From Comamonadaceae bacterium UBA2121 (lineage in GTDB: Bacteria > Pseudomonadota > Gammaproteobacteria > Burkholderiales > Burkholderiaceae_C), in assembly GCA_002331385.1 (NCBI GenBank), contig DCYB01000004.1:227799-291798 (forward strand): a DNA stretch of 64,000 nt, given 5' to 3'. This document shows, piece by piece, positions 8,547-17,290 of the stretch (its first letter is position 1; the number at the start of each line of letters is the position of its first letter). A program made the position numbers and the translations under genes. The notes below the pieces were generated by a model, which saw nothing but the letters and a program-made list of their open reading frames with translations, had not been told where the DNA came from and did not search any database.

Positions 8547-9715
8547 CGCACCATCCACTTCGGGGAAAAACCGCCATCGTCGGCGTAGGGCAAGCTGGCA
8601 TCGGCGAGGCCCACGGCTTTTCCGCCATGGAGATCCTGGCGCAAGCGGCCACCCAGGCCGTCGCCGATGCGGGCTTGAGCATGCAGGACATCGACGGACT
8701 CGCCACGTGCAGTTCCGCGGCCAGCATGTGGGCGTTGCCGGTCGCTGAATACCTGGGATTGCGCCCGCAATTCATCGACAGCACGATGCTGGGCGGCTCC
8801 AGCTTCATCGCGCACCTGATGCCTGCCATGCTGGCGCTGGAGAGCGGTCAATGCAATGCGGTGCTGGTCTGCTACGGCAGCACGCAAAAGACCGGCACCT
8901 TCTCGCGCAAAGCCATGTCCGAGGCCTTCCGGCTGATCGACCCGTTGCCGTACGAGCATCCCTATCAGCCGATGCTGCCTCCCACCGCCTATGCGCTGGC
9001 GGCGTCGCGCCACATGCACGAGTTCGGCACCACGCGTGAGCAACTTGCCGAAGTGGCCGTCGCCGCGCGCCGTTGGGCGCAACTCAATCCGGAAGCCTAC
9101 ATGCGCGAACCATTGAGCATCGAAGATGTGCTCAACGCGCGCATGATTTCCACTCCGCTGACGGTACGCGACTGCTGCCTGGTCACCGACGGCGCGGGCG
9201 CCTTCGTGCTCACTCGGGCCGATCGCGCCAGGGACTTGCGGCAAACCCCGGTCTATGTGCTCGGCAACGCTACGGCAGTGTGGAACCGGCAAATCTCCTG
9301 CATGGATGACCTCACGCTCACGTCCGCCAGCGAATCGGGCCAACGTGCTTTTGCGATGGCCGGACTCCAGCCGTCGGATGTCAATGTGGTCGGACTCTAC
9401 GACGCCTTCACGATCAACACCTTGCTGTTCCTGGAAGACCTGGGATTCTGCAAGAAAGGCGAAGCCGGTGCCTTCGTCGCCAACGGCGGCATTGCTCCGG
9501 GAGGACGCCTGCCGGTGAACACCAACGGCGGAGGTCTCTCCTGCGTCCACCCCGGCATGTATGGCATCTTCATCGTGATCGAGGCCGTGCGCCAGTTGCG
9601 CGGAGCATGCGGAGACCGGCAGGTGCAAGACGCGAAGATCGCCCTCGCCCATGGCAACGGCGGCACGCTCTCCAGCCAGTCCACGGCGCTGTTCGGACTG
9701 GAGGAAGTGCTGTGA
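8543..9715 (+). CDS. Thiolase-fold protein lacking the usual acyl-cysteine (lipid-transfer/Ltp2-like)
   Basis: A 390-residue thiolase-superfamily protein of the SCP2/lipid-transfer type, opening with KTAIVGVGQAGIGEAHGF and ending with a GNGG block (ALAHGNGGTLSSQS). The loop that normally carries the acyl-accepting cysteine reads STMLGGSSFIAHL and has no Cys. The late His-containing block GGLSCVHPGMYG is present. Cys-less members partnered with DUF35 proteins include the Ltp2 retro-aldolases, so C-C cleavage by aldol rather than Claisen chemistry is possible. It is translationally coupled to the OB-fold gene. Substrate unknown; the operon suggests a beta-hydroxy- or beta-keto-acyl-CoA. Confidence 0.88.
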   Translation: MTHHPLRGKTAIVGVGQAGIGEAHGFSAMEILAQAATQAVADAGLSMQDIDGLATCSSAASMWALPVAEYLGLRPQFIDSTMLGGSSFIAHLMPAMLALESGQCNAVLVCYGSTQKTGTFSRKAMSEAFRLIDPLPYEHPYQPMLPPTAYALAASRHMHEFGTTREQLAEVAVAARRWAQLNPEAYMREPLSIEDVLNARMISTPLTVRDCCLVTDGAGAFVLTRADRARDLRQTPVYVLGNATAVWNRQISCMDDLTLTSASESGQRAFAMAGLQPSDVNVVGLYDAFTINTLLFLEDLGFCKKGEAGAFVANGGIAPGGRLPVNTNGGGLSCVHPGMYGIFIVIEAVRQLRGACGDRQVQDAKIALAHGNGGTLSSQSTALFGLEEVL

Positions 9716-9743
9716 ACCTCACGCTTCACCCCGGAGGCCAGCC

Positions 9744-10436
9744 ATGCTGAACAAGGTCGTCGAATCCGTGCACGCAGCCGTGCGCGATGTGCAGGACGGC
9801 GCCGTCATCATGATCGGCGGCTTTGGCATCTCCGGCGTTCCCACGGAACTGGTCTGCGCCTTGCTGGACCAGGGCGCACGCGAGCTCACCATCGTCAACA
9901 ACAACGCCGGCAACGGCAAGTACGGCCTGAGCCAATTGATCGAAGCCGGGCGCGTGCGGCGCATGGTGTGCTCGTTTGCACGCAACTCCAATCCCAGGAT
10001 TCCGAACGCCGACGCATTCGCAGAATGGTATCGCGCAGGCAAGATCGAACTGGAATGTGTGCCCCAGGGCACGATGGCCGAGCGCATGCGAGCGGCCGGC
10101 TCTGGTCTGGGTCCCTTCTTCACGCCCACCTCCTACGGAACCACCCTCGCCGAAGGCAAGGAAACGCGCGTGATCGACGGCGTCGGCTATGTGCTGGAGC
10201 AGCCATTGCATGGTGACGTCGCGCTGGTGAAGGCGCGCGTCGCCGACCCGTGGGGCAACCTCATGTTCCGCAATGCAGAGCGGAACTTCGGGCCGGTGAT
10301 GTGCATGGCTTCGAAAGTGGCCGTAGCCCAGGTCGATGAGATCGTCCCGCTTGGTGACCTGGTGCCGGAAAACGTCATGATGCCCGGCATATTCGTCCAG
10401 CGCGTCGTACGGGTGGAACAGGAGACCAGCATATGA
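9744..10436 (+). CDS. 3-oxoacid CoA-transferase subunit A (PcaI/ScoA type)
   Basis: A 230-residue alpha subunit of a class I CoA-transferase: the CoA-site motif GGFGISGVPTEL is at about residues 24-35, and VNNNAGNGKYGL follows. The ATG at 9744 has a GGAGG six bases upstream; the frame extends further upstream, but only into the preceding gene. It pairs with the beta subunit, whose start overlaps its stop. The pair moves CoA from succinyl-CoA or acetyl-CoA to a carboxylic acid such as 3-oxoadipate or acetoacetate. In this operon it may activate the incoming acid or recycle a keto acid; the substrate is not determined by sequence. Confidence 0.95.
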   Translation: MLNKVVESVHAAVRDVQDGAVIMIGGFGISGVPTELVCALLDQGARELTIVNNNAGNGKYGLSQLIEAGRVRRMVCSFARNSNPRIPNADAFAEWYRAGKIELECVPQGTMAERMRAAGSGLGPFFTPTSYGTTLAEGKETRVIDGVGYVLEQPLHGDVALVKARVADPWGNLMFRNAERNFGPVMCMASKVAVAQVDEIVPLGDLVPENVMMPGIFVQRVVRVEQETSI

Positions 10437-11098
10437 ACACCACTGCGAGCGCACCCTCTTTCCAACGCCTGACACGCGAGCAGATGGCAAGAGCCGTCGC
10501 CATGGACATCCCCGATGGCAGCTATGTGAATCTGGGCATTGGCATTCCCACGCTGATCTCGAAGTGCCTTCCGCACGATCGCGACGTCATCCTGCACAGC
10601 GAGAACGGCATCCTCGGCATGGGCCCCGGGCTCGCCAACGGCACGGTCGATCCCAGCTTGCTGAATGCAAGCAAGGAGCCCGTCACGCTGTTGGCGGGCG
10701 CGTCGATCTGCGACCACAGCATGTCCTTCGCAATGATGCGCGGCGGACACATCGATGTGTCCGTGCTCGGCGCATTCCAGGTCGCCAGCAACGGCGACCT
10801 CGCCAACTGGGACACCGGCGCGCCCGACGCCATCCCCGCAGTCGGCGGCGCCATGGACCTGGTCGCAGGCGCGAAACAGGTCATCGTCGTCATGGAGCAC
10901 ATGACCAAGGACGGCAAGCCCAAAATCGTCGAGACGTGCACCTATCCGCTCACCGGCATGGGCGTTGTGGACAGGATCTATACCGACTGCGCCGTCATCG
11001 ACGTCACCGCCGATGGCCTGGTCGTGCGGTCGATGGTGGACGGACTGACGTTTGCAGCACTGCAACACATGACCGGCGCGCCGCTGCGCCGCGCCTAG
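10433..11098 (+). CDS. 3-oxoacid CoA-transferase subunit B (PcaJ/ScoB type)
   Basis: A 221-residue beta subunit. The catalytic glutamate lies in the class I signature HSENGILGMGP at about residues 57-67. The N-terminus has VAMDIPDGSYVNLGIGIPTL and the end carries the GLVVRSMVDGLTFAALQ segment. It overlaps subunit A (ATGA), so the two are made together. It is the last gene of the eight-gene operon; a convergent LysR gene follows after 21 bases, leaving no room for a clear terminator. Confidence 0.95.
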   Translation: MNTTASAPSFQRLTREQMARAVAMDIPDGSYVNLGIGIPTLISKCLPHDRDVILHSENGILGMGPGLANGTVDPSLLNASKEPVTLLAGASICDHSMSFAMMRGGHIDVSVLGAFQVASNGDLANWDTGAPDAIPAVGGAMDLVAGAKQVIVVMEHMTKDGKPKIVETCTYPLTGMGVVDRIYTDCAVIDVTADGLVVRSMVDGLTFAALQHMTGAPLRRA

Positions 11099-11119
11099 GT
11101 AGGTGGCGCCCAACCCCTC

Positions 11120-12124
11120 TCACGCATGCGCATCCACCAGACATTGCGCAAATGCCGCGGCCGCCCGGCTCAACTGCGGTGAGCGGCGCGCGAGGCTGAC
11201 GAAGTCGCAGTAGTAGTTCAGCAGCGCCGGGCGGATGGCCTGCATGCGGCCTGTGGACTCGAACAGGCGGGCGTAATGGTCGGGCAGGAATCCGAGATAG
11301 CGGCCCGAGAGGATCAACGTGGCAATCGACTCCTGATCAAAGCCCGTCGCCGAGCGGCTGAGTCGGGCCTGATGGGTGAGCTCCATGTTGGGCGAGTGAT
11401 AGCCCAACCCGGCAAAGGGAAACTCGCGCACGCTGTCCCAGTCCAGCGCGTCGTGCTGCGCGCCGAACAGCGGATGCCCCGCACCGCAATACAGCTGCAT
11501 GGTTTCGCCGAACAGGCGTTGGTACACCAGACTGTGCGAGCTGCGGTGCGTGGGGATGATGCCGATCTGGAAGGTGCCGTCCATCACGCCGCGCTCAATC
11601 TCGTTGATCGATCCCACGTGCAATTGCAAATGCACATCCGGGGCCAACTGGTTGAACGCGGCAATCGCGTCGCCGATGTGCGCAGCCGGGTTGCTGGCGG
11701 TCTTGTCGAAGATGGCCACGGCCAGTTGCCCGCCCATGCGCGCGTGGATGTCGTCGATGCTGTCGCGAAACCCGCGCACGGACGCCAGCAGGCGCAGCGT
11801 TTCCTCGTACACCCGCTGGCCCTCGGCGGTGAGCGCGAACCCCGCCCGCCCGCGCCGGCACAGCGTCAGGCCCAGGCGCGTCTCCAGATCCTTCACGTGG
11901 CGGCTCACTGTGCTGGTGCCGATGTTCAACTCCAGTTCCGCCGCCGACAGACCACCGCAATCGACCACGCTTTTGAACACCTGCAACAGGCGCAAATCCA
12001 TGTCGCTGATCTGCCCCAACACGGCGCGGTTGCGTGTGGTGGCGGGGCCGGCGGGAGGGCGTTGCGAGGCAGAACGATCCTTGCCCGGAACGGCCTTGGT
12101 GGCAGAGCGTTTTTTTACTTGCAT
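11120..12124 (-). CDS. LysR family transcriptional regulator
   Basis: A LysR protein with an N-terminal winged helix-turn-helix (MDLRLLQVFKSVV, then AELELNIGTSTVSRHVKDLE) and a periplasmic-binding-like effector domain. The first 41 residues are a basic, Ala/Pro-rich extension; an alternative start at 12001 would give a conventional N-terminus. It faces the omega-aminotransferase/mmsA genes across 138 bases that contain an interrupted palindrome, so it likely activates those genes in response to beta-alanine or a related amine. The arrangement supports this; no effector-specific residue was identified. Confidence 0.93.
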   Translation of the reverse strand: MQVKKRSATKAVPGKDRSASQRPPAGPATTRNRAVLGQISDMDLRLLQVFKSVVDCGGLSAAELELNIGTSTVSRHVKDLETRLGLTLCRRGRAGFALTAEGQRVYEETLRLLASVRGFRDSIDDIHARMGGQLAVAIFDKTASNPAAHIGDAIAAFNQLAPDVHLQLHVGSINEIERGVMDGTFQIGIIPTHRSSHSLVYQRLFGETMQLYCGAGHPLFGAQHDALDWDSVREFPFAGLGYHSPNMELTHQARLSRSATGFDQESIATLILSGRYLGFLPDHYARLFESTGRMQAIRPALLNYYCDFVSLARRSPQLSRAAAAFAQCLVDAHA

Positions 12125-12134
12125 AAATCCTCAA

Positions 12135-12160
12135 GTAAACAGTGATATTGTGCTATTTAC
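12135..12160. promoter_or_regulatory. Interrupted palindrome, candidate LysR binding site
   Basis: GTAAACAG and CTATTTAC form an 8-base inverted repeat with one mismatch across a 10-base AT-rich centre, of the T-N11-A type bound by LysR proteins. It begins 11 bases upstream of the lysR start codon and about 100 bases before the aminotransferase start, a normal place for a shared activator/autorepressor site. Confidence 0.45.
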
Positions 12161-12262
12161 CGAATTATCCACACATCCAACAATGCGCTCATGCGGACCC
12201 TGCCGTGGCCGCTATTTTTTCAATTGAATCAACGCCTTGTCCGACATTTGCTGGAGACAACC

Positions 12263-13627
12263 ATGAGCTTCACCACCATCGACACCCCCGCAGCAGCCGC
12301 TTCCGCCGTGCGCACCGACGCCGCGTGGCTGGACGCACATTGGATGCCGTTCACCGGCAACCGCGATTTCAAGGCGAATCCGCGCATGATCGTGGCCGCC
12401 GAAGGCGCGTATCTGCGCGACGACAAGGGGCGCAAGATTTTCGACGGCCTGTCCGGCCTGTGGTGTACGGGTCTGGGCCATGGCCGCCGTGAAATTGCCG
12501 ACGCCATCGGCAAGGCCGCGCTGCAGCTCGACTACTCGCCCGCCTTCCAGTTTGGCCACCCCTCCTCGTTTGCGCTGGCCAACAAGATCAAGGACCTGAC
12601 ACCCAAGGGCCTGGACTACGTGTTCTTCACGGGCTCCGGCTCGGAGGCCGCCGACACCTCGCTCAAGATGGCGCGCGCCTACTGGCGCCTGAAGGGCCAG
12701 GGCAGCAAGACCGTGCTGATCGGCCGCGAAAAGGGCTATCACGGCGTGAACTTTGGCGGCATCTCCGTGGGCGGCATCGGCGGCAACCGCAAGATGTACG
12801 GTCAGGGCATCGCTGCCGACCACATGCCGCACACGCAGCCGCCCGCTGGCACCTTCCAGAAGGGCATGGCCGAAGAAGGTGGCCGTGCGCTGGCCGACAA
12901 GCTGCTGGACATCATCGCCCTGCACGACGCCAGTAACGTGGCGGCCGTGATCATCGAGCCGTTCGCAGGCTCGGCCGGCGTGGTGATTCCGCCCAAAGGC
13001 TATCTGGAGCGCATCCGCGAGATCTGCACGCAGAACAACATCCTCATGATCTTCGACGAAGTCATTACCGGATTTGGCCGCTGCGGCACGATGACCGGCT
13101 CGGACGCCTTCGGCGTGGTGCCCGACATCATGAACTTCGCCAAGCAGGTGACCAACGGCGCGCAACCCCTTGGCGGCTGCGTGGCCACCAAAGAGATTTA
13201 CGACACCTTCATGGCCGCAGGCGGCCCCGCCTACATGCTGGAGTTCGCGCACGGCTACACCTACTCCGCGCACCCCATCGCCTGCGCTGCGGGCATCGCC
13301 GCACTCGACCTGCTGGAAAAGGAAGACGGCCCGGGCCGCGTGAAGGCACTCGCCCCCTACTTTGAAAACGCCGTGCACAGCCTGAAGGGCACCAAGCACA
13401 TCGCCGACATCCGCAACTACGGCCTGGCCGCAGGTTTCAGCATCGAACACGCTCCCGGCGAGCCCGCCAAGCGTCCCTACGAAATCGCCATGAAGATGTG
13501 GGAGCTGGGCTTCTACGTGCGTTATGGCGCTGACACCATCCAGCTCGCCCCACCCTTCATCAGCGAGCGCGCAGAACTGGACCGCATGATCAATGCGCTG
13601 GGCGAAACCATCCAGTCTGTCGCCTGA
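12263..13627 (+). CDS. Aspartate aminotransferase family protein, likely beta-alanine--pyruvate aminotransferase
   Basis: A 454-residue class III (omega) aminotransferase. Key parts: DGLSGLWCTGLGHGRREI near the N-terminus, the PLP phosphate site FFTGSGSEAADTSLKM, the ring-stacking IFDEVITGFGR, and the Schiff-base lysine in NFAKQVTNGA. These match the beta-alanine:pyruvate aminotransferase group. The ATG at 12263 follows a GGAG six bases upstream. With mmsA downstream and a LysR gene divergent, the reading is beta-alanine plus pyruvate to malonate semialdehyde plus alanine. Related amine donors (taurine, GABA, aromatic amines) cannot be excluded. Confidence 0.92.
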   Translation: MSFTTIDTPAAAASAVRTDAAWLDAHWMPFTGNRDFKANPRMIVAAEGAYLRDDKGRKIFDGLSGLWCTGLGHGRREIADAIGKAALQLDYSPAFQFGHPSSFALANKIKDLTPKGLDYVFFTGSGSEAADTSLKMARAYWRLKGQGSKTVLIGREKGYHGVNFGGISVGGIGGNRKMYGQGIAADHMPHTQPPAGTFQKGMAEEGGRALADKLLDIIALHDASNVAAVIIEPFAGSAGVVIPPKGYLERIREICTQNNILMIFDEVITGFGRCGTMTGSDAFGVVPDIMNFAKQVTNGAQPLGGCVATKEIYDTFMAAGGPAYMLEFAHGYTYSAHPIACAAGIAALDLLEKEDGPGRVKALAPYFENAVHSLKGTKHIADIRNYGLAAGFSIEHAPGEPAKRPYEIAMKMWELGFYVRYGADTIQLAPPFISERAELDRMINALGETIQSVA

Positions 13628-13631
13628 GATC

Positions 13632-13671
13632 AGACGCTACTGCACCCCAAAAGACAGTAGCGTCTTTGTTT
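13632..13671 (+). terminator. Rho-independent terminator after the aminotransferase gene
   Basis: AGACGCTACTG (13632-13642) and CAGTAGCGTCT (13655-13665) form a perfect 11-base stem with a 12-base loop, followed by TTGTTT. It starts four bases after the stop codon, so part of the transcription may end before mmsA, which would then have its own promoter in the following 210 bases. Confidence 0.85.
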
Positions 13672-13880
13672 CAGAACCAGAGGTTTTGATTGCAAGGGTT
13701 TTAAGCAGCTTCCAACGATGCGTGCAAGCTGCTTGGAATCCAACTCCACAATGACGAGATAGGTCCACAGGACAGGCGTAAAACTGCTGACAGTCGTTTT
13801 CTACGACAAGGCGTGTGCAATGCCGCGTGACGGCCTATCTCGTCACCTTTCAACGATTCACGAACTGGCAATTTCAAATC

Positions 13881-15398
13881 ATGAACAACGACAAGAACGT
13901 AACGTCTACCGTCGGGCACCTGATTGACGGAAAAATCGTCGCAGACACCGGCCGCACGCAACCCGTCTTCAACCCCGCCACCGGCCAGTCCAGCACCAAC
14001 GTCGCCCTCGCCAGCAAAAGCACGGTCGAGCAAGCCATTGCATCGGCAGAGGCTGCGTTCCCCGCATGGCGCAACACCCCGCCGCTCAAGCGCGCGCGCG
14101 TGATGAGCAAGCTGAAGGTGCTGCTGGAAGACAACGCCGACAAGATCGCCGAACTCATCACCGCCGAGCACGGCAAGGTGCTGGCCGATGCGCATGGCGA
14201 ACTGCAGCGCGGTATCGAAAACGTGGAATACGCCAGCTACGCGCCCCAACTGCTCAAGGGCGAACACAGCCGCAACGTCGGCCCCGGCATCGACAGCTGG
14301 AGCGAATTCCAGGCACTTGGCGTCACTGCGGGCATCACGCCGTTCAACTTCCCCGCCATGGTTCCGCTGTGGATGTGGCCCATGGCCGTCGCGTGCGGCA
14401 ACACCTTCGTGCTCAAGCCCTCCGAGCGCGATCCCTCCAGCACCATGCTCATCGCCCAACTGGCGCTTGAAGCCGGTCTGCCGCCGGGCGTGCTCAACGT
14501 CGTCAACGGCGACAAGGTGGCCGTGGACACCTTGCTGCAAGACCCGCGCGTGAAGGCCGTGAGCTTTGTCGGCTCCACCCCCATCGCCGAATACATCTAC
14601 GCCGAAGGCTGCAAGCACGGCAAGCGCGTGCAGGCACTGGGCGGCGCCAAGAACCACGCCATCGTCATGCCCGACGCGGACATCCCCAACGCCGTCAACG
14701 CGCTCATGGGTGCGGCGTACGGCAGTTGCGGCGAGCGCTGCATGGCCATCCCGCTGGTCGTGGCCATTGGCGACGCCACTGGCGACGCCGTGATCGAAGG
14801 CCTGAAGGCAGAAATCGACAAGATGAAGGTCGGCCCCGGCACCGACAACAGCAACGACATGGGCCCGCTCGTCACCCAACAGCACTTTGAAAAGGTCAAG
14901 GGCTATGTGGATGCTGGCGTGGCCGAAGGCGCAAAGCTGGTCGTAGACGGACGCGGCGTGAAGGTGGCAGGCCATGAAGACGGCTACTTCCTTGGGGCCT
15001 GCCTGTTCGACAACGTACAGCCCGGCATGAAGATCTATCAGGAAGAAATCTTCGGCCCCGTCCTCGGCGTCGTGCGCGTGAACAACCTGCAAGAAGCCAT
15101 GAAGCTGATCGACGACCACGAATACGGCAACGGCACCTGCATCTTCACCCGCGACGGTGAAGCCGCCCGCTACTTCACCGACCACATCCAGGTCGGCATG
15201 GTCGGCGTGAACGTGCCCCTGCCCGTGCCCGTGGCCTATCACTCCTTTGGCGGCTGGAAGCGCTCCCTCTTCGGCGACCTCCACGCCTACGGCCCCGACG
15301 CCGTACGCTTCTACACCAAGCGCAAAACCATCACCCAACGCTGGCCCTCCGCAGGCGTGCGCGAGGGAGCGATGTTCAGCTTCCCCAGCAGCCGCTGA
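13881..15398 (+). CDS. mmsA: CoA-acylating methylmalonate/malonate-semialdehyde dehydrogenase
   Basis: A 505-residue aldehyde dehydrogenase. The CoA-acylating subgroup is shown by the opening GHLIDGKIVADTGRTQPVFN, the NAD-site PFNFPAMVPLWMWP, and the catalytic cysteine in GSCGERCMA. It would convert malonate semialdehyde to acetyl-CoA and CO2, following on from the aminotransferase, and may also serve valine or propionate metabolism. The ATG at 13881 gives the family N-terminus; the frame is open to an ATG at 13815 in the leader. A strong terminator follows. Confidence 0.94.
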   Translation: MNNDKNVTSTVGHLIDGKIVADTGRTQPVFNPATGQSSTNVALASKSTVEQAIASAEAAFPAWRNTPPLKRARVMSKLKVLLEDNADKIAELITAEHGKVLADAHGELQRGIENVEYASYAPQLLKGEHSRNVGPGIDSWSEFQALGVTAGITPFNFPAMVPLWMWPMAVACGNTFVLKPSERDPSSTMLIAQLALEAGLPPGVLNVVNGDKVAVDTLLQDPRVKAVSFVGSTPIAEYIYAEGCKHGKRVQALGGAKNHAIVMPDADIPNAVNALMGAAYGSCGERCMAIPLVVAIGDATGDAVIEGLKAEIDKMKVGPGTDNSNDMGPLVTQQHFEKVKGYVDAGVAEGAKLVVDGRGVKVAGHEDGYFLGACLFDNVQPGMKIYQEEIFGPVLGVVRVNNLQEAMKLIDDHEYGNGTCIFTRDGEAARYFTDHIQVGMVGVNVPLPVPVAYHSFGGWKRSLFGDLHAYGPDAVRFYTKRKTITQRWPSAGVREGAMFSFPSSR

Positions 15399-15451
15399 CA
15401 TCGGGCAGCAAGCTCTGCTTATGTTGGTGACGGCATAAGCGGGAGGACATG

Positions 15452-15490
15452 AAAAAGCGCCTGTCCTTTTGGATGGGCGCTTTTTTGTTT
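15452..15490 (+). terminator. Rho-independent terminator after mmsA
   Basis: AAAAAGCGCC (15452-15461) pairs with GGCGCTTTTT (15476-15485), with a further short pairing of TCC with GGA inside, and runs into TTTTGTTT. It closes the beta-alanine unit. The 170 bases between here and the hsdM remnant hold no gene I can recognise. Confidence 0.85.
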
Positions 15491-15664
15491 CGGCGGCCTG
15501 GTGGCTGTGCCAGATGATCCAACCCACTTCGCCTCTTCAGCCGTCCGGAAGCGGCTCGGGGGCGCACAATTTCAACACGTTCCCCGCTGCTGCATGGAGC
15601 ACACGCCAAATCCTCTGCGCGTCCCAGATGGTTTATGCCTGCGCGGGCACTCGAAGATGGGATG

Positions 15665-16148
15665 CTATGGCAAGGGCTTCAAGCCCATTTCTCTCAAAAA
15701 AGCGTTGTGCTTTTCTTTCGCCGCCGCGATCTCTTTTTCGATCTCCACCAGCGCGATGTGCGTGTCATCCAGACTAATCTCCGCCTCGCCTACTGCTGTG
15801 ATGATGTAGCGGGAGATGTTCAGGTTATCGTCGTTCTTCTCGATCTCGGCCTTTGCCACCTTGCGTGAATAGCGTGGTTCTTCTTCACGGAACTGGTAGG
15901 TCTTGATGATCTTGGCGATGTGTTCGGGCTTGAGCTGGTTCTGGCGCTTGCCCTTTTCGAACTGCTCAATGGCGTGGATGAGCAGCACGTCATCCGGCTT
16001 CTTGCACTTCTTCAACGTCCGAGAGTTAGCGCAGAAAAAGGAAGGACAGCATGTCGTCACGGAAGTCGCCTGCATCCATCGATCCGCGCAGTTGGTCGGC
16101 GATGCTCCAGAGCGTGTTGCCCAGTTGCTTTTGATCGGTTTCTGTCAT
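15665..16148 (-). pseudogene. hsdM: hsdM remnant: type I restriction-modification methyltransferase with internal deletion and stop
   Basis: Two separated pieces of one HsdM remain. From the ATG at 16148 the frame reads a clear HsdM N-terminus (MTETDQKQLGNTLWSIADQL), ending after 40 codons in LSFLFLR followed by TAA (16026-16028), where intact homologues have Tyr (FLRYLSD). About ten bases later a different frame picks up the HsdM C-terminus: KKCKKPDDVLLIHA, then KNDDNLNISRYI, ALVEIEKEI and the end FLREMGLKPLP. Some 350 middle residues, including the SAM-binding and NPPF catalytic motifs, are gone. The protein cannot be functional. Its start overlaps the rhuM stop (ATGA), preserving the old operon joint. 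Confidence 0.9.
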
Positions 16149-17155
16149 TTCTTGGGGCGTCGCTTGATTTTGGTTTCCAGTGCCTGAAGGTCGGCCGCGT
16201 CCTGCCGGTCCGCCTCCATGGCCTCCTGCCGCTTGCGGTCCTGATCAAACTGCAGATAGAGCTCGCCCGTGCGCGCCTCCATCTGCGCGTGGCTGATGGT
16301 GCCGGCGTGCGCAAGCAGCGGAAAGCCGTTGGACGTGATGATCTGGTCCACGTTCTGCTTCCAGAAGGCCATTTGCGTCTCCTTCTTGCTCTTGGCCCGC
16401 AGTTCGGCGGTCTCCAGAAAGATGACGACCAGCCGGTTTAGCGTGTCGACTTCATCCTCAGTCAGGTAATTCTTAGCCACGACGATGTCCGCCTTGCGCA
16501 CTTTTTCGCCCGACCAGGCGAGCAAGCCAAAATGCGGATCCCCAGGATTCGCCCGCGCGCTAACGAGTTCGGCGGCAGTCTTTTGCGTGACGGCAAAGAT
16601 CAACAGGTTCTGTACGGTGGCAAAGAAGACCTGCGTGGCTTTGTCGGTCTTGTCGTAGTCGCTGGAAAGGGCAAAGAGATCGCGGACCTTTTGATAGAAA
16701 CGCTTCTCGGAGGCCCGGATGTCGCGGATGCGCGCCAGCATCTCGTCGAAGTAATCCGGGCGCCCGTCCGGGTCCTTCAGTCGCTCGTCATCCATCACGA
16801 AGCCCTTGATCAGGTACTCCTTCAGGACGGTGGAAGCCCAGCGGCGAAACTGCACCCCGCGCGGTGAGCGCACGCGGTAGCCTACGGCAAGGATGGCATC
16901 GAGGTTGTAGAGCTTCACAGGACGCTGCACCTCCCGGCCGCCTTCCATTTGAACTACCGAGGATTCCTCGGTAGTTGCCTCGGGGCTCAGTTCCGCATCC
17001 TCGAATATGTTCTTGAGGTGCAGCCCTACGTTGTCTGTACTTACATCGAAGAGCTGGGCCATCTCCCTTTGCGTCAGCCAAACCGTTGTGTCTTTCACCC
17101 GCAGTTTGATCTGGCTGCTGCCATCTTCTGTGGTGTAAAGAATCAGGGCGCTCAT
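16145..17155 (-). CDS. rhuM: RhuM family protein
   Basis: A 336-residue protein of the RhuM ('virulence protein') family. It has an N-terminal DNA-binding-like part (VWLTQREMAQLFDVSTDNVG, then HLKNIF), the KLYNLDAILAVGYRVRS core with the FRRWA patch, and a C-terminal Fic/DOC-adjacent type helical region (FALSSDY..., ETAELRAKSKKE). The gene is full length, without stops or frameshifts. It sits between hsdS and hsdM remnants and overlaps both by ATGA joints, so it was once part of a translationally coupled type I restriction-modification operon. RhuM-type genes often ride in hsd loci. Its biochemical role is not known; survival of the frame while both partners decayed is unusual. Confidence 0.88.
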   Translation of the reverse strand: MSALILYTTEDGSSQIKLRVKDTTVWLTQREMAQLFDVSTDNVGLHLKNIFEDAELSPEATTEESSVVQMEGGREVQRPVKLYNLDAILAVGYRVRSPRGVQFRRWASTVLKEYLIKGFVMDDERLKDPDGRPDYFDEMLARIRDIRASEKRFYQKVRDLFALSSDYDKTDKATQVFFATVQNLLIFAVTQKTAAELVSARANPGDPHFGLLAWSGEKVRKADIVVAKNYLTEDEVDTLNRLVVIFLETAELRAKSKKETQMAFWKQNVDQIITSNGFPLLAHAGTISHAQMEARTGELYLQFDQDRKRQEAMEADRQDAADLQALETKIKRRPKK

Positions 17156-17290
17156 GTCTCAGCCTCTTGAGGCGATGGGAAAAGCTGCTGCATTAGCCCT
17201 TTCTTGTGCGTCTTGAGCGATTCGAGCTTTTGGGTCGCCAATGAAGCCGTACTCGAGATGCTCTTCTTTGACGTTGAGACCCGGAGCGCG
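17152..17290 (-). pseudogene. hsdS: hsdS C-terminal remnant
   Basis: The last 45 or so codons before the TGA at 17152 read ATQKLESLKTHKKGLMQQLF, which is the conserved C-terminal helix and tail of type I specificity subunits. Upstream of about 17290 the similarity ends and no target-recognition domain can be read. The stop codon overlaps the rhuM start (ATGA). This is the tail of a specificity gene whose 5' part has been lost, in keeping with the broken hsdM beyond rhuM. Confidence 0.7.

Noticed and set aside
13701..15527. Long open frame antisense to mmsA, and similar ones at 31027-33381, 40971-42995 and 48583-50568
   Set aside because: They mirror well-supported genes and show His/Arg/Ala-rich, non-conserved translations typical of antisense frames in high-GC DNA.
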